DNA of 64,000 bases from Sedimentisphaera salicampi (GTDB lineage Bacteria; Planctomycetota; Phycisphaerae; Sedimentisphaerales; Sedimentisphaeraceae). Position numbers and translations under genes: made by a program. The DNA lies in contig NZ_CP021023.1 of assembly GCF_002117005.1 (NCBI RefSeq), positions 2,528,995 to 2,592,994 of the forward strand, written 5' to 3'. The notes under the pieces are model-generated. The model was given only the letters and a program-made list of their open reading frames with translations, made no database searches and was not told the origin of the DNA. Positions 1 to 8,717 of the stretch are shown here, piece after piece; position 1 is the first letter of the stretch; the number at the start of each line of letters is the position of its first letter.

Positions 1-1057
1 GTTTATTCTTTTTGGCGAGCTTGTCGCTGTAGGTAACAATTAGCCTTCTGTTCTTGCCGTAATCAAAGCTTCTCAGCGGAGCAGCGGATTCTGTAATCTT
101 TGATTTCCATTGGTCAGTGAGGCTTTTAAGCCTCGCTGCTACGATATACTCAACTTCCTGCTCTTGAAGGTAGTCAAGATTAGGCTTGCTAAGCATCGCG
201 CTGTCTGCGGTGAAGATAACGCGTTTGAGGTTGTATTTCTCTTTGATCTTAGGGATAACAGTATGCAGAGTATGCCCTTCATACTGATTGCCGGGGAACA
301 CCTCATAACCAACTGGAAGCCCCTCTGAGGTTGAGAGAAGGCCAAGCACAACCTGCGGCTGATTGAACTTCATATCCTTGCTGTAGCCGTTCTTTTTGAG
401 CTCATCTTCAGTAAATGATTCAAAATACAGGGTGGTGCAGTCGTAAAACAGAAGGCTAATCTCATCTCCAAGAAGACCTTTAGCAGCCTTGTGAGCGTGG
501 TTTTGAGCCTTGTTGATAATATCGTCTGTTATTCCGTCCATCATCCTGTAAACACTGTCAAGAGAGAGGCTGATGCCGAAGTCTTTGGAGAGATCCTGAA
601 CACTGTTGCGCTTGCTGACCGGATTTGCAAGCCTTGCCATGGTAATGTGGCGAAGGTTTCTGCGAGCAGCCTCTTTGCGTTTATCAAAAAGATTGTTAAA
701 TCCGAGCTCGTCATAGATGCTTCCGAACACCTCATGGATGCCGGTGGTGATGCGTGCCTGCTCCTTAATATCCTTCAGATTTACGTTTATAGGCTCATCA
801 TCGATCTTTTTGCGGGCTTCTATAGCAGCCTCTGCAAGCTGCTCAGGCTTGAAAAGTGCCGGCGTTATCTCCGCCTCAAGTTTAGCCTTCTCGAATTCGG
901 CGAGATCTTTGAGACGGGTAACATCCTCTTCTGTGAAGGCAGTGCCCATATGACGTACTATACGCTGGCGAGGCTGATTCTTCTCGTTGCGATAGCTCGC
1001 AACAATCTGAACAGATCTCTTTGGGCTGTTTTTTGATTTTTTTACTCGTATAAACAT
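1..1057 (-). CDS. IS1634-like transposase, 3' end beyond window
   Basis: An uninterrupted minus-strand reading frame opens with ATG at 1055-1057 and runs 352 codons to the window edge without a stop. The N-terminus (SYRNEKNQPRQRIVRHMGTA, about residues 21-40), the motif LYFESFTEDELKKNGYS (about 210-226) and the segment GLPVGYEVFPGNQYEGHTL (about 246-264) are typical of IS1634-family DDE transposases. D206 (in LLFYDCTTL) and D285 (in IFTADSAML) fit the first two catalytic acids; the Glu would lie outside the window. The frame is fully open so far, so nothing suggests decay. Which terminal repeats it uses cannot be checked because the other element end is missing. An IS4-superfamily relative is the alternative. 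Confidence 0.85.
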   Translation of the reverse strand, partial: MFIRVKKSKNSPKRSVQIVASYRNEKNQPRQRIVRHMGTAFTEEDVTRLKDLAEFEKAKLEAEITPALFKPEQLAEAAIEARKKIDDEPINVNLKDIKEQARITTGIHEVFGSIYDELGFNNLFDKRKEAARRNLRHITMARLANPVSKRNSVQDLSKDFGISLSLDSVYRMMDGITDDIINKAQNHAHKAAKGLLGDEISLLFYDCTTLYFESFTEDELKKNGYSKDMKFNQPQVVLGLLSTSEGLPVGYEVFPGNQYEGHTLHTVIPKIKEKYNLKRVIFTADSAMLSKPNLDYLQEQEVEYIVAARLKSLTDQWKSKITESAAPLRSFDYGKNRRLIVTYSDKLAKKNK

Positions 1058-1152
1058 AAACACAGATTATACGAAATAAAAATATTATGTCAATATAAAA
1101 ATAAAATTAGGCACTACAAGGAAGCCAGCCCAAAACACCACCCGTAACAGCC

Positions 1153-2379
1153 TCAAAACGCACTTTTCGATGAGTTTTCCGCAATACAACCGCCGAAGTC
1201 AGGATAAATCTCGCTGCCTGCAAGGAGGAATGCCCCGAGGGCATAATCCTCAAAATTCGGCTTTTTATCAAAGCCTACAGGCTGCCCGTCTGAGGGTTGT
1301 TTGCCTGTGCTCTGAACGTATCCGAGAAAGCCGTTTTCATGCAGGGCGTTTTCTATCATTCCAGTCCAGCCTTTGCCGGCTGAGGACATATAATCAGAGG
1401 GGTCGAGCACGCTGTTATTTATCCCCCAAGCCATTCCGTAAACAAAGAAAGCGGTTCCGCTTAGCTCTCTGCCGCCGAAATGCTGGGGGTCGTGGAGGCT
1501 TACGTTCCAGAACCCGTCTCCCCGCTGAGCCTCCTTAATCGCCTTAGACATATCTTTGAAATCCTTGATGTATTCGTTCCTGTGCGGTGCGTCTTCCGGA
1601 AGCACATCCAGCACTCTTGCAAGCGCAGCATACACCCAGCCGTTTCCGCGGGACCAGTAGCAGTTTTTCCCGTTCGGGGTAGTGTAAGGCGGGTCGAAAT
1701 CCTTATCTCTCCACCACAATCCGTGTTCGGGGTTGTAGAGCCCGTTATCGCCGTGTTTGTTTCTGGTATAAGAATACATCTCATACATCCTCTCGAAATA
1801 CTTATCATCCCCGCATACCACCCCGAGCTTTGCAAAAACGGGCATCGCCATTTGAATCGCATCGATCCAGTTCCAGTCGTCAATTTTTTCGCTGCTCACC
1901 ATACGATCAATGCTTTTTTTGATTTTGGCAATCCTTTCGGGCTTTGGCTCAATCTGATAGAGCTCGATATATGTTTGTCCGCAGCATTGATTGTCTGCGT
2001 TTCGGGTTTTCGTACCTCCCCACATGCCCCAATCGTGCGATTTTCCCCACTCTACGGCATAATCGTAATACTTTTTCCTGAGTTTCTCCTTCGGCTCGAT
2101 TTGGTAAAGAGCCATAAGGCCTTCGTAGTATGTCCCGCGTGTCCAGATGTTGCTCGGTCTTCGTTTGTCTGTAACAGTATCCTCGCCCGGGTTCGGCCAT
2201 TTCTCCATGAAATAATCATTTGCAATCCGCATCGTGCTTAAGATACCCTCTTTCTTATATACGCTCATATCTGCGTTTGCGAGCCACAGAAATGAATCGT
2301 TTGCACCGAAAACAATTGAGCTTGAGGCGATAAGAAGTGTGAAACAAAATGATAAAACTGTGAGATAGTTTGTCCGCAT
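1153..2379 (-). CDS. Secreted GH105 unsaturated rhamnogalacturonyl/uronyl hydrolase
   Basis: Predicted glycoside hydrolase family 105 (YteR/YesR-like), which removes the unsaturated uronic acid left at the non-reducing end by polysaccharide lyases. A signal peptide covers about residues 1-25 (LSFCFTLLIASSSIVFGA). The alpha/alpha-barrel signatures are visible: WTRGTYYEGLMALY (79-92), DWNWIDAIQMAMP (168-180, with D173 at the position of the YteR general acid) and YWSRGNGWVYAALARVL (241-257). At 408 residues it is normal length plus a signal peptide. It is monocistronic here, between an IS transposase and dus. A substrate such as ulvan, pectin or a glycosaminoglycan cannot be chosen from sequence; the two sulfatases elsewhere in the window suggest sulfated polyuronides. 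GH88 is the nearest alternative. Confidence 0.88.
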   Translation of the reverse strand: MRTNYLTVLSFCFTLLIASSSIVFGANDSFLWLANADMSVYKKEGILSTMRIANDYFMEKWPNPGEDTVTDKRRPSNIWTRGTYYEGLMALYQIEPKEKLRKKYYDYAVEWGKSHDWGMWGGTKTRNADNQCCGQTYIELYQIEPKPERIAKIKKSIDRMVSSEKIDDWNWIDAIQMAMPVFAKLGVVCGDDKYFERMYEMYSYTRNKHGDNGLYNPEHGLWWRDKDFDPPYTTPNGKNCYWSRGNGWVYAALARVLDVLPEDAPHRNEYIKDFKDMSKAIKEAQRGDGFWNVSLHDPQHFGGRELSGTAFFVYGMAWGINNSVLDPSDYMSSAGKGWTGMIENALHENGFLGYVQSTGKQPSDGQPVGFDKKPNFEDYALGAFLLAGSEIYPDFGGCIAENSSKSAF

Positions 2380-2526
2380 TTCTAAACCCTTTAATAAAAA
2401 ACCATATCAAAATTTTTGAGCCTGTTGAACCACCCTCTGTCAAAGGCTCATTTACCGCAGACAGAGCTTACAAAAAAACTTATCTCTCTGCAATAAAAAA
2501 TTGGCCGCCGATTTCCCGAATTTCGC

Positions 2527-2554
2527 TTGACTTAACCCTCCTTCTAAATCTAAT
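2527..2554 (+). promoter_or_regulatory. Candidate sigma70 promoter giving a leaderless dus mRNA
   Basis: TTGACT (2527-2532) is separated by 16 bases from TCTAAT (2549-2554); each hexamer matches the sigma70 consensus at 5 of 6 positions. The ATG of the downstream dus gene starts at 2563, so transcription would begin at or within a base or two of the start codon. No Shine-Dalgarno sequence precedes that ATG. Confidence 0.45.
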
Positions 2555-2562
2555 ACCCCGCT

Positions 2563-3534
2563 ATGCTGAAAATCGGAAACTTAGAACTCTCCTGCCCGCT
2601 TATAGCCGCTCCTCTCAGCGGCTATACAAACTGGGCAATGCGAAATATATGCAGGGACTTCGGGGCAGAGCTTACATTCCCCGGGGTGTTCCTGGCTAAA
2701 TCCGCTGCGATGCCGAAGGTGCTCAGCAAGCAGTGCTTCCGGCCATACCCGGGCGAGGAGCTTCTAGGCGCCCAGATTATGGGCACAGACCCTGAGATTA
2801 TGGCAAAGGCAGCGAAAGACCTCGAACAGACCGGCTACAACCTGATAGATCTCAATTTTGCCTGCCCCGCACCGAAGGTTTTGAGGCGGGGAAGAGGCGG
2901 TCATATGCTCGGAAAGCCAGAGGCTGTAGGCGAGATTTTAGATAGAGTGCGGGGGAGCATAGACCTGCCGATATCGGTGAAGCTCAGAATAGGATACGAC
3001 AAAACCGCCGAATCGCTGGAGAGCTTCTATCAAATCTGCGAAACGCTAACCCGGCTCGGAGCAGATGCTCTTGTTATCCACGGGCGCACAACGCTTCAGA
3101 AATATTCCGGCTCTGCAAACTGGCAGCCGATATATGAAATAAAACGCCTCCATCCGGAGCTTACAGTAATAGGCAGCGGCGATATCTTCACCCCCGAGGC
3201 AGCGGCAGAAAAGCTTGATGCCGGGATAGACGGCGTTCTGCTTGCAAGGGGGGTTGTGGGCAATCCTTGGCTTATCAGCGAGGCAAGGGCGATTGTTGAA
3301 GGCAGAGAAAAGCCCGCCCCGCCTACGGTGCAGGAGGCCGGCGAGGTGATGCTCAGGCATATCAGTATGCTCCAGCAGATTCAGGAGGAAGGAAGGGTAA
3401 CCAGATTCTTCCGCAAGTTCGCCTCGCAGTACTGCAAGCGGCATCCGCAAAGGAAGAAGGTGGTGCTGGAGATTATGGCTGCAGAAATCGAATCAGAGCT
3501 TATCGAGATAATAAAGCGAAATTTCGGCTGCTGA
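2563..3534 (+). CDS. tRNA-dihydrouridine synthase (Dus family)
   Basis: FMN enzyme reducing uridines in the tRNA D-loop to dihydrouridine with NADPH. The TIM-barrel opening LIAAPLSGYTNWAMRNICRD (13-32), the catalytic-Cys motif LNFACPAPKVLRRGRGGHML (97-116, C101), KLRIGYD, ALVIHGRT and the FMN-phosphate loop GSGDIFTPEAA identify the family. Length (323 aa) is normal. The motif reads NFACP where NxGCP is usual, but the Cys is kept. No ribosome-binding site is seen before ATG 2563, and the promoter-like hexamers end 8 bases upstream, suggesting a leaderless mRNA. The Dus subtype cannot be fixed; it resembles DusB/DusC. Confidence 0.9.
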   Translation: MLKIGNLELSCPLIAAPLSGYTNWAMRNICRDFGAELTFPGVFLAKSAAMPKVLSKQCFRPYPGEELLGAQIMGTDPEIMAKAAKDLEQTGYNLIDLNFACPAPKVLRRGRGGHMLGKPEAVGEILDRVRGSIDLPISVKLRIGYDKTAESLESFYQICETLTRLGADALVIHGRTTLQKYSGSANWQPIYEIKRLHPELTVIGSGDIFTPEAAAEKLDAGIDGVLLARGVVGNPWLISEARAIVEGREKPAPPTVQEAGEVMLRHISMLQQIQEEGRVTRFFRKFASQYCKRHPQRKKVVLEIMAAEIESELIEIIKRNFGC

Positions 3535-3677
3535 AATAATCTGTTTTAAGTTGAAATTCGTGCAATTAACATATGCGTTTTTTGGGAATAATTCGTTTAC
3601 TAATATCGTCTGTTAAGATAAAATAATACAAGTCAAAAAATTTTTAAGCGATTTTTTATGTCTTTAAGGAGAAAAGT

Positions 3678-4586
3678 ATGAAACCATTCGGTCTGCTTTT
3701 ATTTACATTAGCAGCTCTCTCAGTATGGGCAGCAGAGCCGCAAGAGGTTCTCGAGGATTATAAAATCCAGTTTTATGAATCCGGTGTGGAGTATCATTTC
3801 TACGACGGCGTTGAATATTTGGGCAAAGACAGAGAAGAAAAGCTCGACATTTATTCCCCTGTCAGCACCATAACCAAAAAGCGTCCTGCTGTGCTTTTCA
3901 TCCATGGCGGTGCTTGGAGAGCCGGCCACAGAAAGATGAAAAATGCACGAGACTGGGCGAGATTCTTCGTGGAGCAGGGGTATGTGGCAGTAAGCATAGA
4001 CTATAAGCTCAGTGAGTTTGAAGGGAGAGGGCGAAAAAGAAAGAAGATTGAAGGCGCATGGAGGCAGAACATCTACGACTGCAAAAGCGCCCTTCGCTTT
4101 ATGAAATCGGGAATTTTGAATATAGACAGCGAAAGGATAGCTGTAATGGGCTCCTCTGCCGGCGGGCATCTTGCAATGCTCTTAGGCTATTCAGCAGAAA
4201 GTAAGGAGCTCAATAAAGGCGGGCTGTATAAGGATAAGAGCAATGATGTAAGCTGCATAATCAATTTCTACGGCGTTCCGGATGTGAGAACGCAGGGCGG
4301 GGAGATGTTTATTGATTCATCAAGGGATGAAAGCCCGGAAGAATGGGCGCTTGCCTCGCCTGTGGAACATCTAGCGGGAAGCGAGCCTCCTATACTGATT
4401 GTCCACGGAGCGAAAGACAGAGTGGTTGATATCGAACAATCAAGGGATTTAGTGAAGCTGCTCAAGGAGAAAGAGCTTCCATTTGAGTATGAATTTATTG
4501 AAGACGCCGGCCACGGTTTCTCAGTCCGAGCTGCAAAGACAAACCTTATGCCTGTAGTGGGCAGTTTCCTAAGGGAAAACTTTTAA
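3678..4586 (+). CDS. Secreted alpha/beta-hydrolase (carboxylesterase, BD-FAE-like)
   Basis: Serine esterase of the alpha/beta-hydrolase fold, probably deacylating carbohydrate esters outside the cytoplasm. A signal peptide covers residues 1-19 (LLLFTLAALSVWAA). The oxyanion-hole motif HGGAW is at 76-80, the nucleophile elbow GSSAG at 158-162 (S160), and the other triad residues are probably D247 (HGAKDRVVD) and H279 (DAGHGF). AAGGAG at 3666-3671 supports ATG 3678. It lies between dus and a convergent acyltransferase. Together with GH105 and the sulfatases it would fit removal of ester decorations from plant or algal polysaccharide. Peptidase S9-like activity is a less likely alternative. Confidence 0.82.
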   Translation: MKPFGLLLFTLAALSVWAAEPQEVLEDYKIQFYESGVEYHFYDGVEYLGKDREEKLDIYSPVSTITKKRPAVLFIHGGAWRAGHRKMKNARDWARFFVEQGYVAVSIDYKLSEFEGRGRKRKKIEGAWRQNIYDCKSALRFMKSGILNIDSERIAVMGSSAGGHLAMLLGYSAESKELNKGGLYKDKSNDVSCIINFYGVPDVRTQGGEMFIDSSRDESPEEWALASPVEHLAGSEPPILIVHGAKDRVVDIEQSRDLVKLLKEKELPFEYEFIEDAGHGFSVRAAKTNLMPVVGSFLRENF

Positions 4587-4641
4587 GCAAAAACAATTTC
4601 AGAATTTTCCGCAAGCTGTCTATTTAAGCCCGGCAGGTTTT

Positions 4642-5667
4642 TCAGCTTCCAAGCATAATCTTGGACAGCAGGCGGGATTTTCTCAGGATCTGGCCGAATA
4701 TAAACGAGCCGATTCCCGAAGCTGCGTAGATAATTATCAGCATAAGCCAGCTGTATTCTTCAGGGATGCCAACCTTGGAAAGGATAACTCCGCAAACCAT
4801 TCCTGCTATAAGGTGATAGAGGTAAACATCGTAAGAAAATCTTCCCAGCTTTGAGAAAAACGCCTTTATCATACCGCCCCTGCCTGCTATGCATGAGGCC
4901 AGATAGAACATTCCGAGCATACCTGTAAAGCTGAATAAAAGCTTCATAAGCCTGAGAACTTCAAAAGTAACCCAAGACTGCCCCGCACTTACCCATTCAG
5001 ACACCTGCATACACCCCGCTGCTGCGATAGCTGTAAAACTCAGGGCAGCAAGCATATTGCCCCGCCTATTGATTTCCAGCCTTGCGAAAACATAGTAACC
5101 GAATAAAACGAACATCAGATACCATCTTGTCCGCTCAAGCTCAAGGAAACAGGCATATTCGTGCTTTGGAAGAGAAGCGGGCATCATACAAATCGCAAAA
5201 ACAACAATGAGAGTAAGCTTAGACTTATCACAAAGTCTTATAATAAATGGAAAGATCAGAAATATGTTCATAAGCGTTATCAGAAACCACCCATGCCCGG
5301 CGGGACTGCTTAGGGGGTAAAATATCATTCTGTAAAAAACATCCCCGGCCTCACTCAGCGAAGACTCACCTATTGCCAGTTCACCTGTGAACGTAATTGC
5401 CGTTATCACAAACAAAGGAATAATGAGCCGCATAAATTTTTTCTTCTCGAATGAGAGGTAATTATTCGGCGAAAACTTTTCCCGTCCTCCCAGAGCAAGC
5501 ATAAAGCCGGCTGCTGTAAAAAATACAGGCATATGGAAGGTGGAAAAGCATTTACTGGTGATAACCAAGGGCCAGCCAAAATACTCTGTAACCTCAATTG
5601 CATGCTCCAGCATAACCAGAAGTATCGCAAGTGCCCTTGCGCAGTCTATGTATTTCAGTCTTTCCAA
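4642..5667 (-). CDS. Acyltransferase family 3 integral membrane protein
   Basis: Polytopic membrane O-acyltransferase (Acyl_transf_3), a family that moves acetyl or other acyl groups onto extracytoplasmic sugars. The N-terminal signature YIDCARALAILLVMLEHA (6-23) contains the conserved R and the catalytic-type H near the first helix. About ten hydrophobic segments follow, and the length (341 aa) is typical. It converges with the upstream esterase gene but nothing shows joint regulation. The acceptor could be an exopolysaccharide, O-antigen or cell-wall glycan; the sequence does not decide. Confidence 0.83.
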   Translation of the reverse strand: MERLKYIDCARALAILLVMLEHAIEVTEYFGWPLVITSKCFSTFHMPVFFTAAGFMLALGGREKFSPNNYLSFEKKKFMRLIIPLFVITAITFTGELAIGESSLSEAGDVFYRMIFYPLSSPAGHGWFLITLMNIFLIFPFIIRLCDKSKLTLIVVFAICMMPASLPKHEYACFLELERTRWYLMFVLFGYYVFARLEINRRGNMLAALSFTAIAAAGCMQVSEWVSAGQSWVTFEVLRLMKLLFSFTGMLGMFYLASCIAGRGGMIKAFFSKLGRFSYDVYLYHLIAGMVCGVILSKVGIPEEYSWLMLIIIYAASGIGSFIFGQILRKSRLLSKIMLGS

Positions 5668-5803
5668 AAACGCTTCCTCTTACATAGTAATCATAAAGAT
5701 AAATATAATCTGACTCATACAAATAATCAAGACTTTTTGGTCGCCTATTTCACAGGGTGTGCGACATTCTTTTTTTTTGCAAAGCTTTTTAAAACCGAGT
5801 CTA

Positions 5804-5916
5804 TCCGCCGCAGGCGGACAGACGCAAAGAAAATATATTTAATCCACTGATTACACCGATTACACAGAGGTTTTTAAATATAATATATCAGTCTTCCTCT
5901 CCGCCGCAGGCGGACA
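5804..5916. repeat. Two copies of a 17-bp hairpin repeat
   Basis: TCCGCCGCAGGCGGACA occurs at 5804-5820 and again at 5900-5916. Each copy folds as TCCGCC-GCA-GGCGGA. Flanking sequence differs, so these look like dispersed REP-like hairpins and not one tandem duplication. Confidence 0.6.
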
Positions 5917-6161
5917 GGCTCGGTATAAATCAAATTCACTTTGGAGGGGGACAGATCATGCTATATGGCTTACTGATTTATTTGAATACCCTAATTGGCA
6001 AACCAACAGCGATTTTGAAATTTACGGCATTCCGACTGCTTGGGCACCTTCGTGCGCATAGTGAACTGCGTAGTAAGATAAAGGATTAAATCCGTGCAAT
6101 TTCGTGTAATCTTTGTGAATTGAATTTTCCCATGGCTTTTGTTTTATGCAGTGGAAAAATA

Positions 6162-6192
6162 AAAGCCCCGCAGTTGGTTCTGCCGGGGCTTT
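6162..6192 (-). terminator. Rho-independent terminator of iorAB
   Basis: On the minus strand AAAGCCCCG pairs with CGGGGCTTT across a short loop and is followed by TTTTATTTTT. It lies 27 bases downstream of the iorB stop codon. Confidence 0.8.
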
Positions 6193-6218
6193 GGGGTTCG
6201 TTGATTTATCGCTTTCGG

Positions 6219-6797
6219 TTAAATATCTCTTCCGGTTTTGAAGGCCTTGATGTTTAGGTCTATAAATTTCGGCTTCACGCTGATCTTCACCGCCTCAAGC
6301 CAAGCCTCTTCGCTGAGTTTATCGAGGCCTTTAGAGAGAGCCCCGAGCAGCACAACATTCGCCGCCCGGACGTTCCCGAGCTTTCTTGCCTCTTCTGAGG
6401 CGTTTATGTAGATGAGGTTTTCGAATTTATCTCTGAGCAGCTTTTCCGCATCTGCCGGATATTCGCCCATACCCATCGATACAGTAACCGGCACCATCAT
6501 CTGGCTGTTCACCGCCACGAGTCCGCCTTCGCAGAGGTAGTCTGCGTATCTCAGGGCTGAGATTCTCTCCAGCCCTCCGAGCACCTTCGCCTCGCCCTTT
6601 GCCGCAAGCGGGCTGTAAACCTTCTCGCCGAAGCGGACGTGCGCTATCACAGAACCGCCTCTCTGAGCCATCCCGTGCACTTCGTTTGTTTTAACATCGA
6701 AGCCGGAAATCTTCGCAGCCTGAGCAACGATTTCGCTTGCGAGCAGGATCCCCTGCCCGCCTACGCCTGCAAGTACTACGCTTGTTGTATCACTCAT
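6219..6797 (-). CDS. iorB: Indolepyruvate:ferredoxin oxidoreductase, beta subunit
   Basis: Gamma-domain subunit of the two-subunit 2-oxoacid:ferredoxin oxidoreductase that oxidatively decarboxylates aryl pyruvates from aromatic amino acids. The motif VLAGVGGQGILLASEIVA and the block TNEVHGMAQRGGSVIAHVRFG are diagnostic; length (192 aa) is normal. ATG 6797 is preferred over the GTG at 6803 because GGAGGT (6802-6807) overlaps that GTG. It overlaps the end of iorA by 8 bases, so the pair is translationally coupled. The enzyme is oxygen-sensitive, which fits an anaerobe; it can also run toward amino-acid synthesis. Confidence 0.92.
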   Translation of the reverse strand: MSDTTSVVLAGVGGQGILLASEIVAQAAKISGFDVKTNEVHGMAQRGGSVIAHVRFGEKVYSPLAAKGEAKVLGGLERISALRYADYLCEGGLVAVNSQMMVPVTVSMGMGEYPADAEKLLRDKFENLIYINASEEARKLGNVRAANVVLLGALSKGLDKLSEEAWLEAVKISVKPKFIDLNIKAFKTGRDI

Positions 6798-8541
6798 TTT
6801 CACCTCCGCTGATTGCTCCGAATTTACATACCTGCCTGCACAGCCCGCAGCCGGTGCAGAGAATTGAGCTGATAGCCGGTTTCTCGCCTTCGGATGCCTC
6901 GATAGCCGGGCAGCCGAGCTTGAGACACATACGGCAGTTTTTGCATAGCTCGCTGTCTATCTCAAACGCCGGTTTTACGCCGCTTCTGTCGTGAAGTATG
7001 CAGGGGGCTTTTGATATCACAAGGCTCGCCTCATCGGCGTTTATCTCTTCGTCCAGGGCCTTCTGCGTTGCTTCCTGATCGTACGGGTTAAGTGTTCTGA
7101 TTCGTTTGATCCCGCATGCTCTGCCTATATCCTCAATGGAAGCCTCCACAGTCGGCTCGCCCATAAGCGTGCGTCCTGTGCCCGGGTGGTCCTGATGGCC
7201 TGTCATTGCGGTGGTGCGGTTGTCAACCACGATGATCGTAGATTTGCCCTTGTTGTATGCTATATCCAGAAGGCCTGTTATGCCGGAGTGGAAGAATGTG
7301 GAATCGCCAACGATCCCCACAACCTTCTTTTTCTCGCCGGCCTTGTCGAGTCCGTGGGCCATGGAAACGCCTCCGCCCATGCAGAGGATAATATCCAGCC
7401 TTTCCAGCGGCTTGAACGCACCGAGTGAATAGCAGCCGATATCTCCTGCCACAACCACATCGTGTTTTGTGAGTGCGTAGAAAACGCCTCTGTGCGGGCA
7501 GCCTGCGCAAAGCACCGGCGGCCTTCCCGGCAGCTTGTCTGCCATATTTTCGTAGGCATATTTTTCAACTGGCCGGCCTTCAAGCTTTGCCCTTGATTCA
7601 CGAAGCGAGCTTATGCTAAGCTCGCCAATCCCGCTTACAACATCGCGCCCGTGGCATTTAATGCCCAGCGCCTTGATGTGCTCTTCAAGCAGCGGGTCGA
7701 GCTCTTCTACTACAAGAAGCTTTTCAACATAGCCTGCGAATTTCTTTATCATATCGTCCGGCCAAGGTTGAGAAAAGCCCAGCTTCAGCACTGAAGCCTC
7801 AGGCCATGCTTCCTTAACATACTGATATGTTATCCCGCAGGCTATGATTCCGAGGCTCTTATCGCCCATCTCAATCCTGTTTGCAGGGCTGCTTTCTGTT
7901 TCCGCCTTGAGTTCAGGTGTGCGTTTTTCCACTTTCAGCCGCATCTGCCTTGAGAATGCAGGGACAGTAACAAACCTCTGTACATCTTTCTGGAAGCCTT
8001 TGCTTTTATGTTCCTTTCTTTCGCCCAGCTCCACGAGGCTCCTTGAATGGCTCACCCTTGTTGTGCTTCTGAGTATTACGGGTGTTTTGTGCTTTTCAGA
8101 AACCTCCATTGCCATTGGGATGAAGTCTTTCGCCTCCTGACTGCTGGACGGCTCAAAGATAGGCAGTCTGGCAAATTTTGCATAGTTTCGGGTGTCCTGT
8201 TCATTTTGGGAGGAGTGCATGCCCGGGTCGTCTGCAACGCAGATCACCAGTCCGCCTTCAACGCCGATATAGGCAAGCGTCATCAGAGGGTCCGCCGCCA
8301 CATTCAGCCCAACATGCTTCATCGTAACGATGCTTCTCGTCCCGCCCATCGCTGCGGCCGCACCTACCTCGAGAGCCACTTTCTCATTTGGAGCCCATTC
8401 GAGGTAAATGTCGTCTTTGTACTTTACAGCATTCTCCAGAATTTCGGTGGATGGAGTGCCCGGGTAGCCTGCCGCTAAGACTGCTCCGGCCTCGTATGCA
8501 CCTCTGGCAATGGCTGCATTACCTGATAAAAGTTCCGCCAA
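6790..8541 (-). CDS. iorA: Indolepyruvate:ferredoxin oxidoreductase, alpha subunit
   Basis: Catalytic TPP-binding subunit (583 aa). The N-terminal pyrimidine-binding domain begins LLSGNAAIARGAYEAGAVLAAGYPGTPSTEI; the central TPP/Mg domain shows GDIGCYSLGAF and GIVGDSTFFHSGITGLLDIA. The C-terminus carries two [4Fe-4S] ferredoxin motifs (CKNCRMCLKLGCP and CTGCGLCRQVCKFG). The start is TTG at 8541: AAGGAG lies 7 bases upstream and no better in-frame ATG exists. Transcribed first in the iorAB operon, divergent from aroA. Reduced ferredoxin made here could feed the ferredoxin-tailed aldo/keto reductase at 20.9 kb, but that link is only inference. Confidence 0.93.
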   Translation of the reverse strand: MAELLSGNAAIARGAYEAGAVLAAGYPGTPSTEILENAVKYKDDIYLEWAPNEKVALEVGAAAAMGGTRSIVTMKHVGLNVAADPLMTLAYIGVEGGLVICVADDPGMHSSQNEQDTRNYAKFARLPIFEPSSSQEAKDFIPMAMEVSEKHKTPVILRSTTRVSHSRSLVELGERKEHKSKGFQKDVQRFVTVPAFSRQMRLKVEKRTPELKAETESSPANRIEMGDKSLGIIACGITYQYVKEAWPEASVLKLGFSQPWPDDMIKKFAGYVEKLLVVEELDPLLEEHIKALGIKCHGRDVVSGIGELSISSLRESRAKLEGRPVEKYAYENMADKLPGRPPVLCAGCPHRGVFYALTKHDVVVAGDIGCYSLGAFKPLERLDIILCMGGGVSMAHGLDKAGEKKKVVGIVGDSTFFHSGITGLLDIAYNKGKSTIIVVDNRTTAMTGHQDHPGTGRTLMGEPTVEASIEDIGRACGIKRIRTLNPYDQEATQKALDEEINADEASLVISKAPCILHDRSGVKPAFEIDSELCKNCRMCLKLGCPAIEASEGEKPAISSILCTGCGLCRQVCKFGAISGGENE

Positions 8542-8717
8542 GATTTGTCTCCTTTTCTTTTTTTAATTTTTTCAGCCGGCGTAATATACTGATTTTTTGC
8601 TGTTTTTGAAATAATCTTTTAAATATGAAAATTGAAGAAGCGAGTTTCTCTGGGTTGTTTTGCCTGCTGTAATATGTATTATTCTATGTAAATGTTCGAA
8701 AATTAAAGGTGCTTATT

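Larger units (their letters stand above)
5668..6218. other. Gene-poor spacer with decayed repeats and a possible gene remnant
   Basis: This 551-base gap carries no convincing intact gene. It contains two copies of TCCGCCGCAGGCGGACA (5804-5820 and 5900-5916), each a 6-bp stem with a GCA loop. It also contains two stretches of the phrase type 'GATTACACCGATTACACAGA' (around 5847-5870) and 'CGTGTAATCTTTGTGAATT' (around 6103-6123), which look like remnants of dispersed repeats. From about 5918 to 6061 one plus-strand frame is open and protein-like (it includes DHAIWLTDLFEYPNWQ) and ends at TAG; it may be the 3' relic of a lost gene. The iorBA terminator lies at its right end. Confidence 0.5.

Noticed and set aside
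1480-2241. Plus-strand 253-residue reading frame
   Set aside because: Antisense to the GH105 gene, which has a signal peptide and family motifs; this frame has none.
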